Source: Artemisia argyi
Taxonomy: Eukaryota; Streptophyta; Magnoliopsida; Asterales; Asteraceae
Length of the DNA stretch: 64,000 bases
Direction: 5' to 3'
Assembly: GCA_030686995.1 (NCBI GenBank)
Contig: CM060698.1
Location: 144,975,106 to 145,039,105 of the forward strand
Shown here: in pieces, positions 21,557 through 36,854 of the stretch
Layout: each line of letters begins with the position of its first letter
How positions within the stretch are numbered: position 1 is the first letter of the stretch
Notes under the pieces: model-generated
The model's database searches: none
The model's input: only the letters and a program-made list of their open reading frames with translations
Told to the model about the DNA's origin: nothing
Position numbers and translations under genes: made by a program

Positions 21557-24500
21557 TGACTTCTCCCAAACTAGTCAACGTTATTTCTCAACCACTTGTG
21601 AATGGTCAATAATATAAGTCAAACAGCCTGGGATAAAGTGCAAGATATATATCTGTGGAGTACAGTGTATCCTCGGGTCGTTATGTCCCAACGAGGCGTG
21701 CAATTTGGATTTAAACGAATTCATGATCGAGTGGTTTTGAATAGGAAAAGGGTGTGAGAGTTTAAAACTAAGGTTTTATAAAATAAAATAACTTAAATAA
21801 ACTATTTTAACTAAAACGTAAACCTAATTTACTTAAAACGTTTAAAACCTAAAAACGCGTAAGATTAATTAAAACTACATTTAACGTACAAAATAAAACG
21901 TGAATTCTGTCCAATATAAATCCTACGGATGTGAAAATTATATTTTTGGAATCCAAATGATAAAAGAAAATTAATGGAAAAAGAAAATATTTTTTTAGAC
22001 TTTTTATTTATTTTTTATTAATTAAAAACTATTTAAACTTAATTAAACTATTTAAACTAATTTAATTATAATAAATATTAAAATAATTTATAAAATTATA
22101 AAACTTTTTATAAACCTACTTAACCATTACAGGAATCTACAAAAAATATAAAAACTTTATAAAAATTATTATTAAACTATTTTACTAATTATTAACTTAT
22201 TTATTAATTAAAAACTATTTAAACTAATTAAATTATAAAAACTAGAAGATGAACAGTAAAAATTCTAGAAAAATTTCTAAAATTATTTTATAACATATAA
22301 TAGCTAGGAAAATTATAAAAACTGGGGTGTGCTTAATAAAAACTAATTATGCTATTTAATACTTAAATATTAATTAATTATTATTTAAACTATATTTAAT
22401 TCTAATAATTACTAAATTACAAGATAAAATTCTGGAAAAATTACTAAAAATACTTTAATATAAAAGGAAATTAATAAAAATATAAATTTGCAAAGTGCTT
22501 TAATAAAAAAAGCTAAAAAGGAAAATTAAAAAGTTAAATTACATTAAATAGAAACTATCACTTATTTTTAAATTGGATTTTTCTGGTTTTTCTTTTAGAA
22601 ATCTATTTAACTACTAAAAACAAGAAACTTTTGTGAAGACAACTTTTTTATAGCTTAAAAATAAGCAAAATGGACACTAAAAACTAAATCAGTTGACTTT
22701 TGTTGACTAAACTAGGAAACAAGCTTAAATGGGCTTATGTGGGGTCCACAGTGATGGATTTTGGTTCTCATAAGTTGTTTGGACATGAATAAGTAAGAAT
22801 CCAGCAAATAGAACCACTTAATAAGCCAATAAGCACAAAAATAAGTACTTCAAAACTTGGTTCAACCAAGAAATGGGACAACTTTTGATGGCCAATAAAT
22901 GTGGGTCCCAGTGATCTTAGGCTTCAACCAAAGCTTGAAATGAGTAGAGGGCTAGATTGTGAGTCTAAAGAACCAAGAAGCTAAGTGTGAGATCCACTGG
23001 TGAGGTCCGTGGGGCCCACCAAAGTGGTGACAGTGGTGGAGGAGCTGCTGCAGCAGGGGAGGTGATGCCCCCTGCAGCTGTGATTCTTGGCTTGTGGGGA
23101 CCATACAAAAAATCACAAAAATGTAGTGAGAGTGGGACTCTAAAGCTCAGCTGGGGGGCTACAATTGTGTGAAAAGATCAAGCCCTAACTCCTAACACAA
23201 AAATCTAAACAATTCTTCCAAGATTTGGATTTTTCCTGAACAATCCCATTTTGACTTTTGAGATTAAATACCTAAGTTGACTTTGTTGAGATTCTACTGA
23301 TCCTAGATGATTAGATAAGTTAAAATAAGCTATATGGACACTAATGTGAGCAAGAAAAGCAAGTTTTTACCCTAAATGAAGATTATGCTAGTCTAAGGTT
23401 CAAACAGTTAAGCATATGAGGGAGATTAAAACTTGTCTTGACTTTATATCATATGAGCATTGATTTTTTAGCTTCAACTCTTCTAAACTAACCTAATGTG
23501 ATCTACTAATGCCAAGTAAACATCAAAACAACAACATGATTACATAATACACCCCTGTACCAAACACCCCTTTATTGTATTTGCTGAATTCAAGTTTTGC
23601 AGCCCTAAAAAGGGTGATTTAGCCTTGTAAAAAAAAATCTAAAAATTAAAATAAAAATACCAGAAAGTAGATAAGTAATAAAATAAGCTACAAACCAAAT
23701 TTCAGGTCTAACGGACTTATAACGAAGAAATGAAAAATCAAAAACTATTTCTGCAGTTTGGTAACTTTTTTGACTTTTTAGATTTCTTAAAAGCTTTGAC
23801 TAATATGAACTTTGATTGGCTCTAACAAACTGAAAACATGTTATAAAGCTACAAGGATGTGATCTAAGGCTATGTTAACAACTATGGAACCAAAATGAAT
23901 GATCATACTACTCATAAGCCTAACAGTTAACAATTTGGAATGAAATGAGGAACTAATTTGACTTTTTGTTGAAAGAAACTAAGGTTTTGTGACTAATAAG
24001 TCCTAACGAGACCCAAAGAAACATGAACCAACCATGAGTATCAACACAAACAACCTTAAACCTCCTTGAATCAGTTGTTCCAAACAAACCTTCAAAATTA
24101 AGTTTACACTAGAACTAGAGTTTTATAGCTACAACCTACAACTTTTATGTTAAAAACATATTACTAGAACTAAATTAAGGCTAATCAAACAAGTTTTAAG
24201 TACCAAGAACCACCAGAACAAAGAAATGATATACTCACTACATTTAGGCAGTGAGGATGAAATTTTGAGCAACAAAAGATTCTAATGAACAAGGGCCATA
24301 TATTAAGCAATATTATGACTAAGTAACCTTAAATAAGCATAAAAGCACAAAGATAAGCAGCAATAAGCAGAGCTACAGTAAAAATGCCAAAAATGAGAAT
24401 TTGGCTTACAAATGGATCTAAGCACAGAAGTAAGGTACCAAGGACTCTAACCACTATCCTAAGCTTCCCATGAAGCTACTAAACCCAAAAGCTTCCATGA

Positions 24501-25981
24501 TCTACTCTGCTCCAAGCTTGTTTCTTCATTTTCACTTATTTTTTTATTTTTCCAATATTTATTTGTATTTTTCTTATTTTTATCTAAACTGAATTAAACT
24601 TATTCTAAAGCTTTGAAATCTTCTAAAAACTTATAAATTAACTTAAATAAACTGAATGGAACAGGAATTAACAAGTTTCAACAAGATTAAGCAAATTTGT
24701 CAAATTTACTTAAAAATGCTAAATCTGAATTAACAAAAGGAAACTTGAAATTAAAGTGAAATAAGGTTTAAATTACATTGGAAATACTGAAATAAAGCTT
24801 ATTTAACTAAGGAGAACAACTGGAAATTAAAATTACACTAATTCGATATTTAACTAAACTAAGCTAATCTAAATTAACTATTGGGTTCTTCACATCTGCC
24901 TCTTCTTTATTTATAAATGACTTGTAAGGTTCCCACTTATGTCCTGAACAAATCCCATTTGAAATCATGGCCATTGGTGCTCTGAAACTCATCTTGGCCG
25001 TTTAAGTTGATTTGGCGCCAAAATCCATAATGGTTGCTTGTAACTGTTTTAGAGCAATTAATGATATTTGGGATGTTGTGTGATGTGGAGGAAACAAGTA
25101 GGGTGAGTTTGGGGTGGTGGAGATAAAGTGGTGTCAGGTTGCAAGGTGGTGGGGGTTGACAGGTTGTAGGGATACTATGTGGCCTCTCCTGAGGTAAACC
25201 CAAGGGTGGGTTTTGTTGTGGGGATGACAGGTTAGGGTTGAGGTGGTGAAGGTGTAAGGTGGAGGTGGAGAGGAAGTGTAGCAGGTGGTGGAGTTATGGG
25301 GAAGAAGAAGGAGGTGGAGTGGTCAAACTATTGGGGTTGACCCGTTTTTATTATAAGGGAAAGTTTGGGCCTTTGGTGATTGGGCTTTGTAACATGGACT
25401 GGACAAGGCTATTGGGTGGGTTGTATTTAAGGTATTGGATTAAATATTGTATGGGTATAACATTAAAGGTTCGGTTTGGTTTATAGTAATAACATAGGGA
25501 TCAAAAATGAAATATCTGAAAATTTGAGGGTTGGAAATGTAACTTTCCCAAAGTTTTCAAAAGGATCTTTCTTGCTAAATATGAATAGTACAAGGGCCAT
25601 AAGTGTAAGTTTTCTAATTTAAAAGCCCGGGGACTGTTTTTGCCATATTTGAAACTTCAAGGACCAAATTTGTAATTTTCTCAAAATTTTCACCCAAGGA
25701 CTAATAGTGATACTTTGTGAATTCCCAAGGACCATTTTGACTTTTTCTTCCAAAATAAACTTCCAGGGAGTAAAATTGTCATTTCTTGAAAGTTTAGGGA
25801 TTGGTTCTGCCAAGTGTGCAAACTTTGCTCGTTTTTTCATCTGTTTTCATTCCTTTTGCACCTGAAACATATAAAAACACTTTCCAAAGATATTTGTAGT
25901 ATTATGTGGTGTTTCTGTGTGGTTTTAACTGCTTTCATATTTAAAATAAGACAGAAATGATGAGTTTTTAGAGACTCATCA
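21557..25981 (-). mobile_element. Giant solo LTR, 4425 bp, copy 1
   Basis: On the plus strand it runs TGACTTCTCC to ACTCATCA with exact 5-bp TSD GTCAC, so the ends are TG...CA as in an LTR. Read on the minus strand it opens TGATGAGT-8-ACTCATCA, a perfect 8-bp hairpin, and ends in a GC-richer stretch with CGCCTCGTTGGG. The same architecture is present at 41161-45505 on the plus strand. No internal LTR pair, primer site or polyprotein is seen, which argues for a solo LTR left by recombination. The interior is extremely AT-rich at 21960-22700. The frame at 22987-23172 and others inside are not genes. Removing the element and one TSD rejoins the host frame exactly. Confidence 0.85.
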
Positions 25982-26237
25982 GTCACGCCTGACAAGGGAG
26001 GAAGCTGGCACCAACAGAGGAATTTCAAGCTCAGTTGTTGTAATAATGCTTTTGCCTTTATCCTGATGGTGTGTTGAGGATACGGTTGCTTCATGAGGTT
26101 GATATGATGAGATGGGAGTAGCCCGAGTGACATGCTCCCCCTTAGTGTGAGAGGGTTGTCCTCTTGAAGCAACATCAGTAGCTTCTCTTGAAGCAGCATC
26201 AGTAGCATCTTGCACTTCAGTGACATTCTCCCCCTCG
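25982..26237 (-). pseudogene. N-terminal-side piece of the minus-strand retroelement polyprotein
   Basis: Encodes EGENVTEVQDATDAASRE, a Ser/Thr/His-rich linker and PLLVPASSLVRRD, which joins in frame to PDEPIRV at 21556 when the solo LTR and one GTCAC are removed. To the right, at about 26238, coding similarity stops and a GACCTRRGTGGTC tandem array begins. The element is therefore truncated, or interrupted by another repeat; its gag, integrase and RT are not in the window. Confidence 0.6.
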
Positions 26238-27640
26238 ACCTAGGTGGTCGTATTATGTAAGTTAAGTATTTTGATGACTCGTAAGTTCATATCGAATAAA
26301 CTCAGCATCATGTTGACCTATAAGGTCGTATTTACATGCATATCATGTATATAGTTGACCTGAGTGGTCATATAGACAGATTTAGTACTCGTAAGGAGTA
26401 ATATGGCCAATCACATGTATATCATGTATTCAGCTTAGGGGTGAGCAAATGGACCGAGAACCGAACCGGAACCGACCCAACTCGAACCGCATTTTAGAAC
26501 CGCGGTCCGGTTCTCGGTTCTTAAATATTTCAAATTTTGGTTCTCGGTTCAGTTCGGTCCGGAACAGCGGGTATCGGTTCCGAAACCGAAGAACCACCAG
26601 CGAGAATCATGAGGGATGTTTGTGACATTGTGTTAACTTATTTAGCCGACATATTACTCTCTTAGCCAAAGTTAATACGTGTGGCTTCTTTTTCATATTT
26701 CTCTCTTAGCCAAAGTTACTCAAAGATTGTCGTGTTTGACAAATTACAAAGGAGTCTAACATATTTTTCCATGCTTAACGGTTAGCATGACTTGTCTTTG
26801 CAAAAGTTGTTATCACACACATCGAAACACTTGAATATATATAATATATAGAGTAACTTACTTAACTTATCAAAAAAGTTAGATAGATCTTAATGATATT
26901 TTTTTTAGTTTCATTTGTGCAACATCACATAATCATTTTTAGTTTTAAATTATCCACCTGAACTTAGTCTTTTTTTATTTACGTGCATAGTCATTTGTGC
27001 ATAATCAACTTTATTGACGCTTTACATGTAAATGAGTGCAAATAAAAAAAAATGTTGAATTTTTGGATATTTTTAAAGAAATTTCGGTTCCAATCGGGTA
27101 GAACCGAAATACCCGAATCGAACCCGAGAACCGAACCGGAACCGACATACCCTCTTCGGTCCGGTTCTCGGTTCCTAATATATGTATTTTGTGGTTCTCG
27201 ATTCTCGCGGTTCTGGGTCGGTTCTTTGCGGTTCCTGAACCGCACTCACCCCTAATTCAGCTTACCTGAGTGGTCATATAGAGAGATTTAGTACTCATAA
27301 GAAGTAATATGGCCAACCACATGTATTCCCATGTATATTATGTATTTAGTTGATCCGAGTGGTCATATAAACAAATTTAGTACTCGTAGGGCGTAATGTG
27401 GCCAATCACATATATACATGTATTCACTTGTATATCCTGGATTCAATTGAACCGTGACAGATTTAGTACTCGTAAGCAGTAATATGGCCAACCACATGTA
27501 TATCATGTATTCAGTTGACTTGAGAGGTCATACATACAAATTCAGTACTCGTAAGTAGTATTGTGGCCAACTATATGTATATCATGTACCCAGTTGACTG
27601 AGTTGTCCTATAAGAAGTACACGGTACGAAATGGTACTCG
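26238..27640 (+). repeat. Degenerate ~85-bp tandem array, probably part of an LTR
   Basis: Units carry TTGACCTGAGTGGTCATA, TTTAGTACTCGTAAG, GTAATATGGCCAACCACATG and TATATCATGTATTCAG. Copies start near 26240, 26310, 26353, 27264, 27350, 27430, 27515 and 27592. The hAT MITE 26436-27254 splits one unit. Such arrays occur inside plant LTRs, and the sequence to 28380 looks like its continuation, but no LTR pair is present to prove it. Confidence 0.6.
26436..27254. mobile_element. hAT-type element, 819 bp, with AACCG-rich ends
   Basis: Starts TAGGGGTGAGC, ends CTCACCCCTA, exact 8-bp TSD ATTCAGCT at 26428-26435 and 27255-27262. Extended subterminal inverted regions are rich in GAACCGAACCGG and CGGTTC. 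Removing it restores a standard unit of the surrounding array. No transposase; the two opposite frames at 26991-27255 come from the inverted repeat. Confidence 0.9.
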
Positions 27641-28376
27641 TGATTATCCGAGTATGCACGCTTAATGTATACAATGGTTATGTGTAAGTATGCAGAGTAA
27701 AGTGCTTAGCTAGCAGTTCCCGCCCATGTTATGGTTTTAGTATACGAAGTAACTATTATGCATGTTTTCATATCATGATTTCAGTTTATACTACGTTCTG
27801 ACTAAGCTTTATGCTTACGTTACTTCGTTTTATGTTTTAATGTAGGTGAGCAAAGTATGGACTTAATGGGTTAGCTACCAGTGGTGCTCGAATGGTAGAG
27901 CAACTCTCGAACCCTTCTCTTGATACTACTTAATGCCCTAGGAAATGTATTTTGTCATATGAAGCAAAAACGCAAAACTTTATGAAATAAAAACTAGCAC
28001 ATGATATGTATGTGTAGTTAAAGAGTTGTTTGGAATAGTGCTAATTCTACCCATTTTGACTGATTTTGGCTTTGAATGAGTCTAGACGTATGTTCAATTC
28101 CTTTATGATAATGTATATGTTTGTTTTGGGTTAAATAGTTTGGTGTTTTAGGAATTTGGTTTCCAACAGAAACTACAGAAATTCTGTAGTTGATACTTAA
28201 CCAGACCACAGGATACGACGTATCCCATTTTGGGGATGTGGCGTACCTAGCCCAGCAGAAGATACGTCGTATCCTACTCAATAGTTGATATGGCATATCC
28301 CAGTTTGGGGATATGGCATATCATTACAGAAGTTGATATGACATATCCCAATATACGAATATGGCATATCTTATCT

Positions 28377-28380
<4 letters not shown>
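27641..28380 (+). repeat. LTR-like sequence with a cluster of GATAYGNCRTATC palindromes
   Basis: Gene-less. Between about 28205 and 28370 there are six related palindromes: GATACGACGTATCC, GATACGTCGTATCC, GATATGGCATATCC, GATATGGCATATCA, GATATGACATATCC and ATATGGCATATCT. By analogy with the TGACGGCGTCA cluster in the Athila-type LTR, this may be a promoter part of an LTR; element boundaries were not found. Confidence 0.45.

Positions 28381-28408
<28 letters not shown>
28381..28408 (+). repeat. Poly(A) tract, 28 bp
   Basis: An uninterrupted run of A between the LTR-like sequence and the LINE 3' block. It could be a retroposition tail or a simple repeat. Confidence 0.85.
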
Positions 28409-28411
<3 letters not shown>

Positions 28412-28424
28412 TAGTTTTGGTATT

Positions 28425-28786
28425 TCATGACTGAACCTTGTTTTGGGAGGATTCTTGGGTAGCCCCTGCTCTTTGTCTCAAGCTCCGCTTCCCGTGATTA
28501 TATGCTTTGGAAACTAATAAACAAGATTTGGTTAAAGATAGATGGGTGATGCCTAACGGAAGTGTTTCACAACTTCAATGATAGTCATTACTTTGGATTA
28601 CACACCATTCTTCAATGGCATCTAATGACCGGTCAGTTTGGATTTCAAACTCGTCAAGTTGCATATTTAGGAGCATGCTTTTGGTTTGTTTAATTTGATT
28701 ATGTATTGTATGCCGACTTAAAGATTATGTAATTTTTCTGCCCTGTGGCCCTCTAATATAATCTTTGCCGTTTTTGAAAAAAAATA
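28425..28786 (+). mobile_element. LINE C-terminal and 3' end fragment
   Basis: From 28441 the frame reads FWEDSWVAPALCLKLRFP, a stop, LYALETNKQDLVKDRW and VMPNGS. This is the conserved stretch before the zinc-finger region at the C-terminus of plant L1-type LINEs. It is followed by a 3' untranslated stretch (GCCCTGTGGCCC, TAATATAATCTTTGCCG) and an A-rich tail at 28776-28786. Same strand as the LINE at 9346-11620 and carrying part of what that copy lacks, it is probably the far end of the same insertion. Confidence 0.6.
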
Positions 28787-28907
28787 TATATATTTGTTTA
28801 AGTAACATGGGTAGATTGAGAGATGGTTTAAAACTGATCATGGGTCAAAATAGGTTGTGGGTCAACCTACTAATAATTTTTTTCTCCATCTATTGACACT
28901 AGACGAA

Positions 28908-28933
28908 TACCCGTGCATAGCAACGGTTCCTAG
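28908..28933 (+). mobile_element. Helitron-like 3' terminus
   Basis: CCGT(GCATAGCA)ACGG forms a short hairpin followed by TTC and CTAG (28930-28933), the layout of a Helitron 3' end. The same CCGTGCATAGCA motif occurs on the minus strand near 46004-46020. The 5' end was not located. Confidence 0.35.
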
Positions 28934-29074
28934 CGGCTGATAATTAACGATTTGTAATATTGTGGTGAGTGTTTTGTGTAGCGTTCAAAATAGAACGTTT
29001 ACATATCATAATGTAATTGCAAACGGTTGTACTACACGATAACTAAATGCAGCATGCGTTGAAACCCGCCTATC

Positions 29075-29185
29075 GTGAATTCTACTCCCACTTTTACCGA
29101 TGAGGGATTCCGCCTCAAGTTCAGATTTTGATTTGTTTGCCTTTTTATATCCTTATTGTGAATTCTACTCCCACTTTTACCGAGT
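29075..29185 (+). repeat. Direct repeat of a 26-bp motif
   Basis: GTGAATTCTACTCCCACTTT plus TTACCGA occurs at 29075-29100 and 29158-29183. No gene is nearby. Confidence 0.7.
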
Positions 29186-29322
29186 AACCACGGCATAGAT
29201 GAGTAGTTCTCGAATAATTTTGGTTTGCGTCTATTTGTATTTGTGTTTATAGCCAACGGCCATTTATTATGTATGCAACTTTTATTACTTCGATGTCTTA
29301 CGCCTTTTGTTTGTTTTGTGTG

Positions 29323-29595
29323 TAAGGCTGAGCATCGGTCCGAGACCGGTCCAGACCGCCAAAAACCGAGACCGAATTAAGGTAAAAACCGGGACCGGGA
29401 CCGAGACCGAGACCGAATATGGTCGGTCTGGTCCGGTCGGTCTTCGGTCGGTCCGGTCCGAGACCGATTTTTGGTTTTTTTGTCGGTCCGGACCGACGAC
29501 TGAATTAGCCTAAAAGCCTAGACTGAGGACCGGACCGAATGTGGTCGGTCCAGTCCGGTCTCGGTCGGTCCGTTCGGGTCGTTTGACCACCCCTA
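29323..29595. mobile_element. hAT MITE, 273 bp, rich in GGTCCGGACCG
   Basis: Starts TAAGGCTGAGC, ends GACCACCCCTA, exact 8-bp TSD TTTGTGTG at 29315-29322 and 29596-29603. The interior is built of GACCGAGACCG/CGGTCTGGTCC blocks in opposite orientations. The frame at 29307-29513 is an artefact of this repeat. Confidence 0.9.
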
Positions 29596-33290
<3,695 letters not shown>

Positions 33291-33297
33291 TAATAAT

Positions 33298-33370
33298 TGA
33301 TCGAACCATAAATCCGATTATAATCGATTGAACAATAAATCCTATTATAATTGATGGAACATTAAAAGAG
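33298..33370 (+). repeat. Three imperfect ~27-bp tandem units
   Basis: Units of the type ATCGATTGAACAATAAATCC followed by TATTATA, with substitutions. Short local array, no gene. Confidence 0.6.
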
Positions 33371-33468
33371 ACATGTACGATCAGGGTTGTTGAACATTAA
33401 AAGAGAGGAATCTATTGTCAGCAGCGGATTGCAAATACAAAATCCAAATTTACATAATGATAATCTAC

Positions 33469-33471
<3 letters not shown>

Positions 33472-33524
<53 letters not shown>
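33472..33524. repeat. (TAA)n microsatellite
   Basis: About 17 perfect ATA/TAA trinucleotides. The poly-Asn frame at 33387-33572 is a by-product. Confidence 0.97.
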
Positions 33525-34318
33525 CACTTATTTATGTTATATATAATATATAGTATGAATAAAATTTGGTGAACAAGTTTTGCTAGCTTACACCTCCTCT
33601 TTAATTTCTCTTGTTTCAAACGCCCTTCCAACTTTTATGGCATTGCCATATTGTTATGGTTAAGTTTTATTTACTACGTCACACGACAATAAATAAAGAC
33701 TGTAATCAATTAAAGCATCTAACTATTTAATTAATGACCGTTTTATCAATTTGTAAACATTACTTAATATAATTAACACATCTAATATATTAATTATACC
33801 GGAGTATTAAAGCAAACGTTCTCTAAATGTATACATGTGTGTACTTAATAAGCTCACGTATTTCGAGACATATATTTATTTATGGTATGGACATATCCTA
33901 ACATATTACATATGGGCTATGTTATACAAACATTCCTTATATTGCCACATATGAGGGTTTGATCAAACCGTACAACCCACAATACGCACCGTACAAGCCG
34001 GTAATACAACCAATGATTGAATACCCTCCTATAGGAAAGTATGGATAACTCACCCCATTATATATTTGACTCCGGTTCTAGCAATGGGAAGCCTATATTA
34101 AACTATGAAAGTACAACTTCTTATAAATAATACAAAAGGGTCACATCTAGTATTGGTTAACTGAACGTACAATGAAAGTACAACTTCTTATAGATATAAA
34201 ACGATGAAACTACAATACACGTAATTGCGTTGACAAAGTGATCACAATTTTCTTATAGAATCAATTAAAACGGCACAAATTCAAGTAACTTCAATCAGAT
34301 ACCGGTGACTAGTGAACT
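33525..34318. other. 3' flank of ZIP copy A, no gene
   Basis: AT-rich intergenic DNA. The last few tens of bases resemble the 3' flank of ZIP copy C (53630-53672), so they may include a conserved 3' untranslated region. Nothing else recognised. Confidence 0.45.
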
Positions 34319-35820
34319 TTAAGCCCATTTTGCCATCAAAGACATCCCACCAGCGCCTAGCAAAACTGCGACATAAGATTTAAATTGAAGCTTAATGCTT
34401 CCTTGAAGCTTCGCGCCCATAAAATCAGCCGCAAGAAGATCAACCAATGCCATGTATATAAGTAGACCAGCTGAAGAAGCATTAAGTAATCCTACTGTGA
34501 TCAAAGCGGTTGGGCTATTCTCCTTGTATACCTTTGACAACGCGATGCCAAGAGCAATTCCAAATGGAGTTGTTGTTGAGAAGAAAAAGACCATTATTGT
34601 TTTCTTAATCGTCTTGTATTCGGCCTGTTATATGTTTATTTGGTTACATATATCTTACATTTACTGATAGATAAATTTTTGTTGGATTATGTAAAATATA
34701 ATGATGTTACCTGAAGAATGCAACCACCAAGACCCATGCCCTCAAACATTTGATGGAAACAAAGAGCTGCTATTAATGGTTTAATTGTGCATACATCATT
34801 TGAGGCTCCAACCCCAAGTCCGATCACTATCGAGTGAACAACTATTCCAAGTTCTAGCACCTGAAATCCATATTTTCAAGTTATTTTTTCTACATTTAAT
34901 ACGTTAAACTTGTACTTATAAAGATACGTGGCGACCAGACACATGATATTTATCCCCATAATATAATAAATACGTAATTTCCTTTTGTATTAAAAAAATT
35001 AAAAATAAAATAACTAAACCTAAAAATCACTTTAACAGAATGATAAACATTTAGATTCAGATATTAAATTATCTGAAAATCTTAATAATTTAATTATCCC
35101 AAGTTAGGATATCTACACTCAGGAAGTTTCATGACTATTCTATACAAAAAGCTCACTTGTTTTGTTAAGTTTTCAATTATAGAAAGTGTTTTCTAACATA
35201 TCGATCGATTTATAATTGAAACTAACCATGGCTACGACACGATAGCGAAGAAGTTGTTGTCCTATTGCACCCTTTTGACCATGATGGTGTCCATGGAAAT
35301 GCATGCCACTACCACCTGTGACCTCAATCTCCTGATCTCCAGCGACTGCCTCATCACCGCCTTCAGCCGCTATCGCGTTATTCTTTTTGGTATACATGCT
35401 TGTAGCCATTGAGTCCACCATGAGTGTGAAAATTGCTGATAGCATAGCAACAAAGCCCGTAAAAGGAAACTTGTGCCACGGGTTATCCGCCAAACAACTA
35501 GACCTCAACATGTCAAAAGAATCTGGCAAAACATGCATAAATCCAGTAGCCAAAATGATGCCTGAAGCAAAGGCTTTGACGATAACAAAAAGGTTACGGT
35601 CTGGACTAAGGGCAGGGACGGAACGAGTGATCAAAGGTAGACATACCCCGATGATGCTTGTGATGAGAATAGTGCCAATGCCAATGACCTTTAAGGTTAA
35701 AGCCTTGGATTTGTTGTTACAAGGGTTATTAGTTTCATCTTCACATTGTGACAAGGCCTTGGTGCATAGAAACACCAAAAAGATCAAGAAAATGGAAACC
35801 ATTTTTGTATTTGAGGCCAT
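34319..35820 (-). CDS. ZIP-family metal transporter, IRT1-like, copy A (349 aa, three exons)
   Basis: Eight-span membrane importer for Fe2+, Zn2+ or Mn2+. Exons on the minus strand: 35227-35820, 34711-34860, 34319-34624, all phase-0 GT-AG junctions. Residues 1-25 look like a signal peptide (hydrophobic [20 protein letters not shown]). Membrane helices start near 44, 76 and 119. The cytosolic loop carries the histidine cluster HFHGHHHG (174-181). Metal-site residues are kept: H96 and D100 in [10 protein letters not shown]136, H207-S208 in VHSIVIG, and H233/E237 in FHQMFEG. Position 103 is Asp, where IRT1 has Glu103, reported to matter for zinc selectivity. It ends MSLMAKWA, as IRT1-type ZIPs do. 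Length matches IRT1 (about 347 aa). It is intact and very similar to copy C even in introns. Which metal it carries cannot be told from sequence alone. Confidence 0.93.
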
Positions 35821-35893
35821 GGTTAGTCAAATGGATATGTTTGAGTGAATTGAAGCTCATGAAGCTGCTATTAAATAGTAACTTAGTAAGCTT

Positions 35894-35907
35894 GTGACAT
35901 CATGTGT
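35894..35907 (-). promoter_or_regulatory. Conserved ACACATGATGTCAC promoter motif, ZIP copy A
   Basis: This 14-mer (gene sense) lies 74-87 bp before the ATG and is identical upstream of copies B and C. It overlaps an E-box (CACATG) with TGATGTCA, one base from a bZIP CRE site. A TATTTAATA stretch lies between it and the ATG. Its role is inferred from conservation only. Confidence 0.5.
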
Positions 35908-35999
35908 TTGTATATAATAAGCATGAAGTACCGCAACTTGAAATGCTATTGGTCCCCACTTCCAAATGCATTTTCCATGGCACTCTCTTAGTATACTTT

Positions 36000-36850
36000 T
36001 TCTTAAATATATACGAGTTTTAATTACTACGGATGAATGAATACAAATGATTTGTGACTGATGTCAAATGTGAAGTCGAAAAATCCGAATCACACAATCA
36101 ACTATATATAGCATGATTCTATAGTTCAACTTCTGATCATTTATCATACATCAATTGTTCCTTTGTTTGGAATTTTAAAATATTATCAAGACTTACAGAA
36201 ACCTAATGCCAAGGAACCATATATGATAAAGAGATTGGGATGTAGAATGATGAGGTCCTAGCCAAAATAGCAGAAGTTTTCGGTGAGTTATTTTGCAAAA
36301 CGACGAGGTGTATCTAACTCTTCTAGTTCATGTGACATTTTGGTTTATCCATGTGTCCTGTGTGCCATGTGTTCGATGTCCACGTTGCGACTGCCTAACA
36401 AGACATTTTGTACATCTTTCAGAATTCCAGATTCTTTAAAAAACCGTGACATATAATTTTGATATATGATGAAAACTTTGCAGATTACCCCAAATATAAG
36501 ATGTTACATACTTTTGCATAAATGGATACTATACGTTAGCTTTGAAAAATAGGTTACGTAAAACACACATGTTCAATTACTAGTAAATGTTATGTAAAAA
36601 CAACTTTTTCCGTGAAACACATGAATTTTAGGTTAAGCTCTAATACTAGTAACAGGTTAGAAGATGCGGAGAACGTGCTTATTTACGCAAAGTGTTCTTT
36701 ACATGATACAACCAAAAGTTCAAATTATGATTTAGCTTACTATAATGTAACGGTACAAACTTATAAACGTACATCAAATCAGTTTCGTTGAAAATTTTAA
36801 CTAGTAATCATTTTTGAAAGAAGCAAAACACAATTAGGGAACTTAGAGGT
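36000..36850. other. Upstream DNA of ZIP copy A, no gene
   Basis: AT-rich, no credible frame. Phrases such as AATTTTAGGTTAAGCT recur near 58410 upstream of copy C, which supports duplication of the promoter-distal region. Confidence 0.5.
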
Positions 36851-36854
36851 TCTT

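Noticed and set aside
22987..23172. Gly/Ala-rich frame
   Set aside because: Lies inside the giant solo LTR, has no domain and is not kept in the second copy.
26991..27255. Overlapping opposite frames rich in Arg/Glu
   Set aside because: They read through the AACCG-type inverted repeat of a hAT element.
26238..27640. Possible CRISPR-like or satellite array
   Set aside because: Units are degenerate and contiguous with no unique spacers. The context is an LTR-like repeat in a plant genome.
33387..33572. Poly-Asn frame
   Set aside because: Read-through of the (TAA)n microsatellite.
35387..35848. Plus-strand frame antisense to ZIP copy A (also 51462-51974 and 54687-55142)
   Set aside because: Present opposite all three ZIP exon 1 sequences as a shadow of the coding strand. 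The ZIP frame has the splice sites and conserved motifs.
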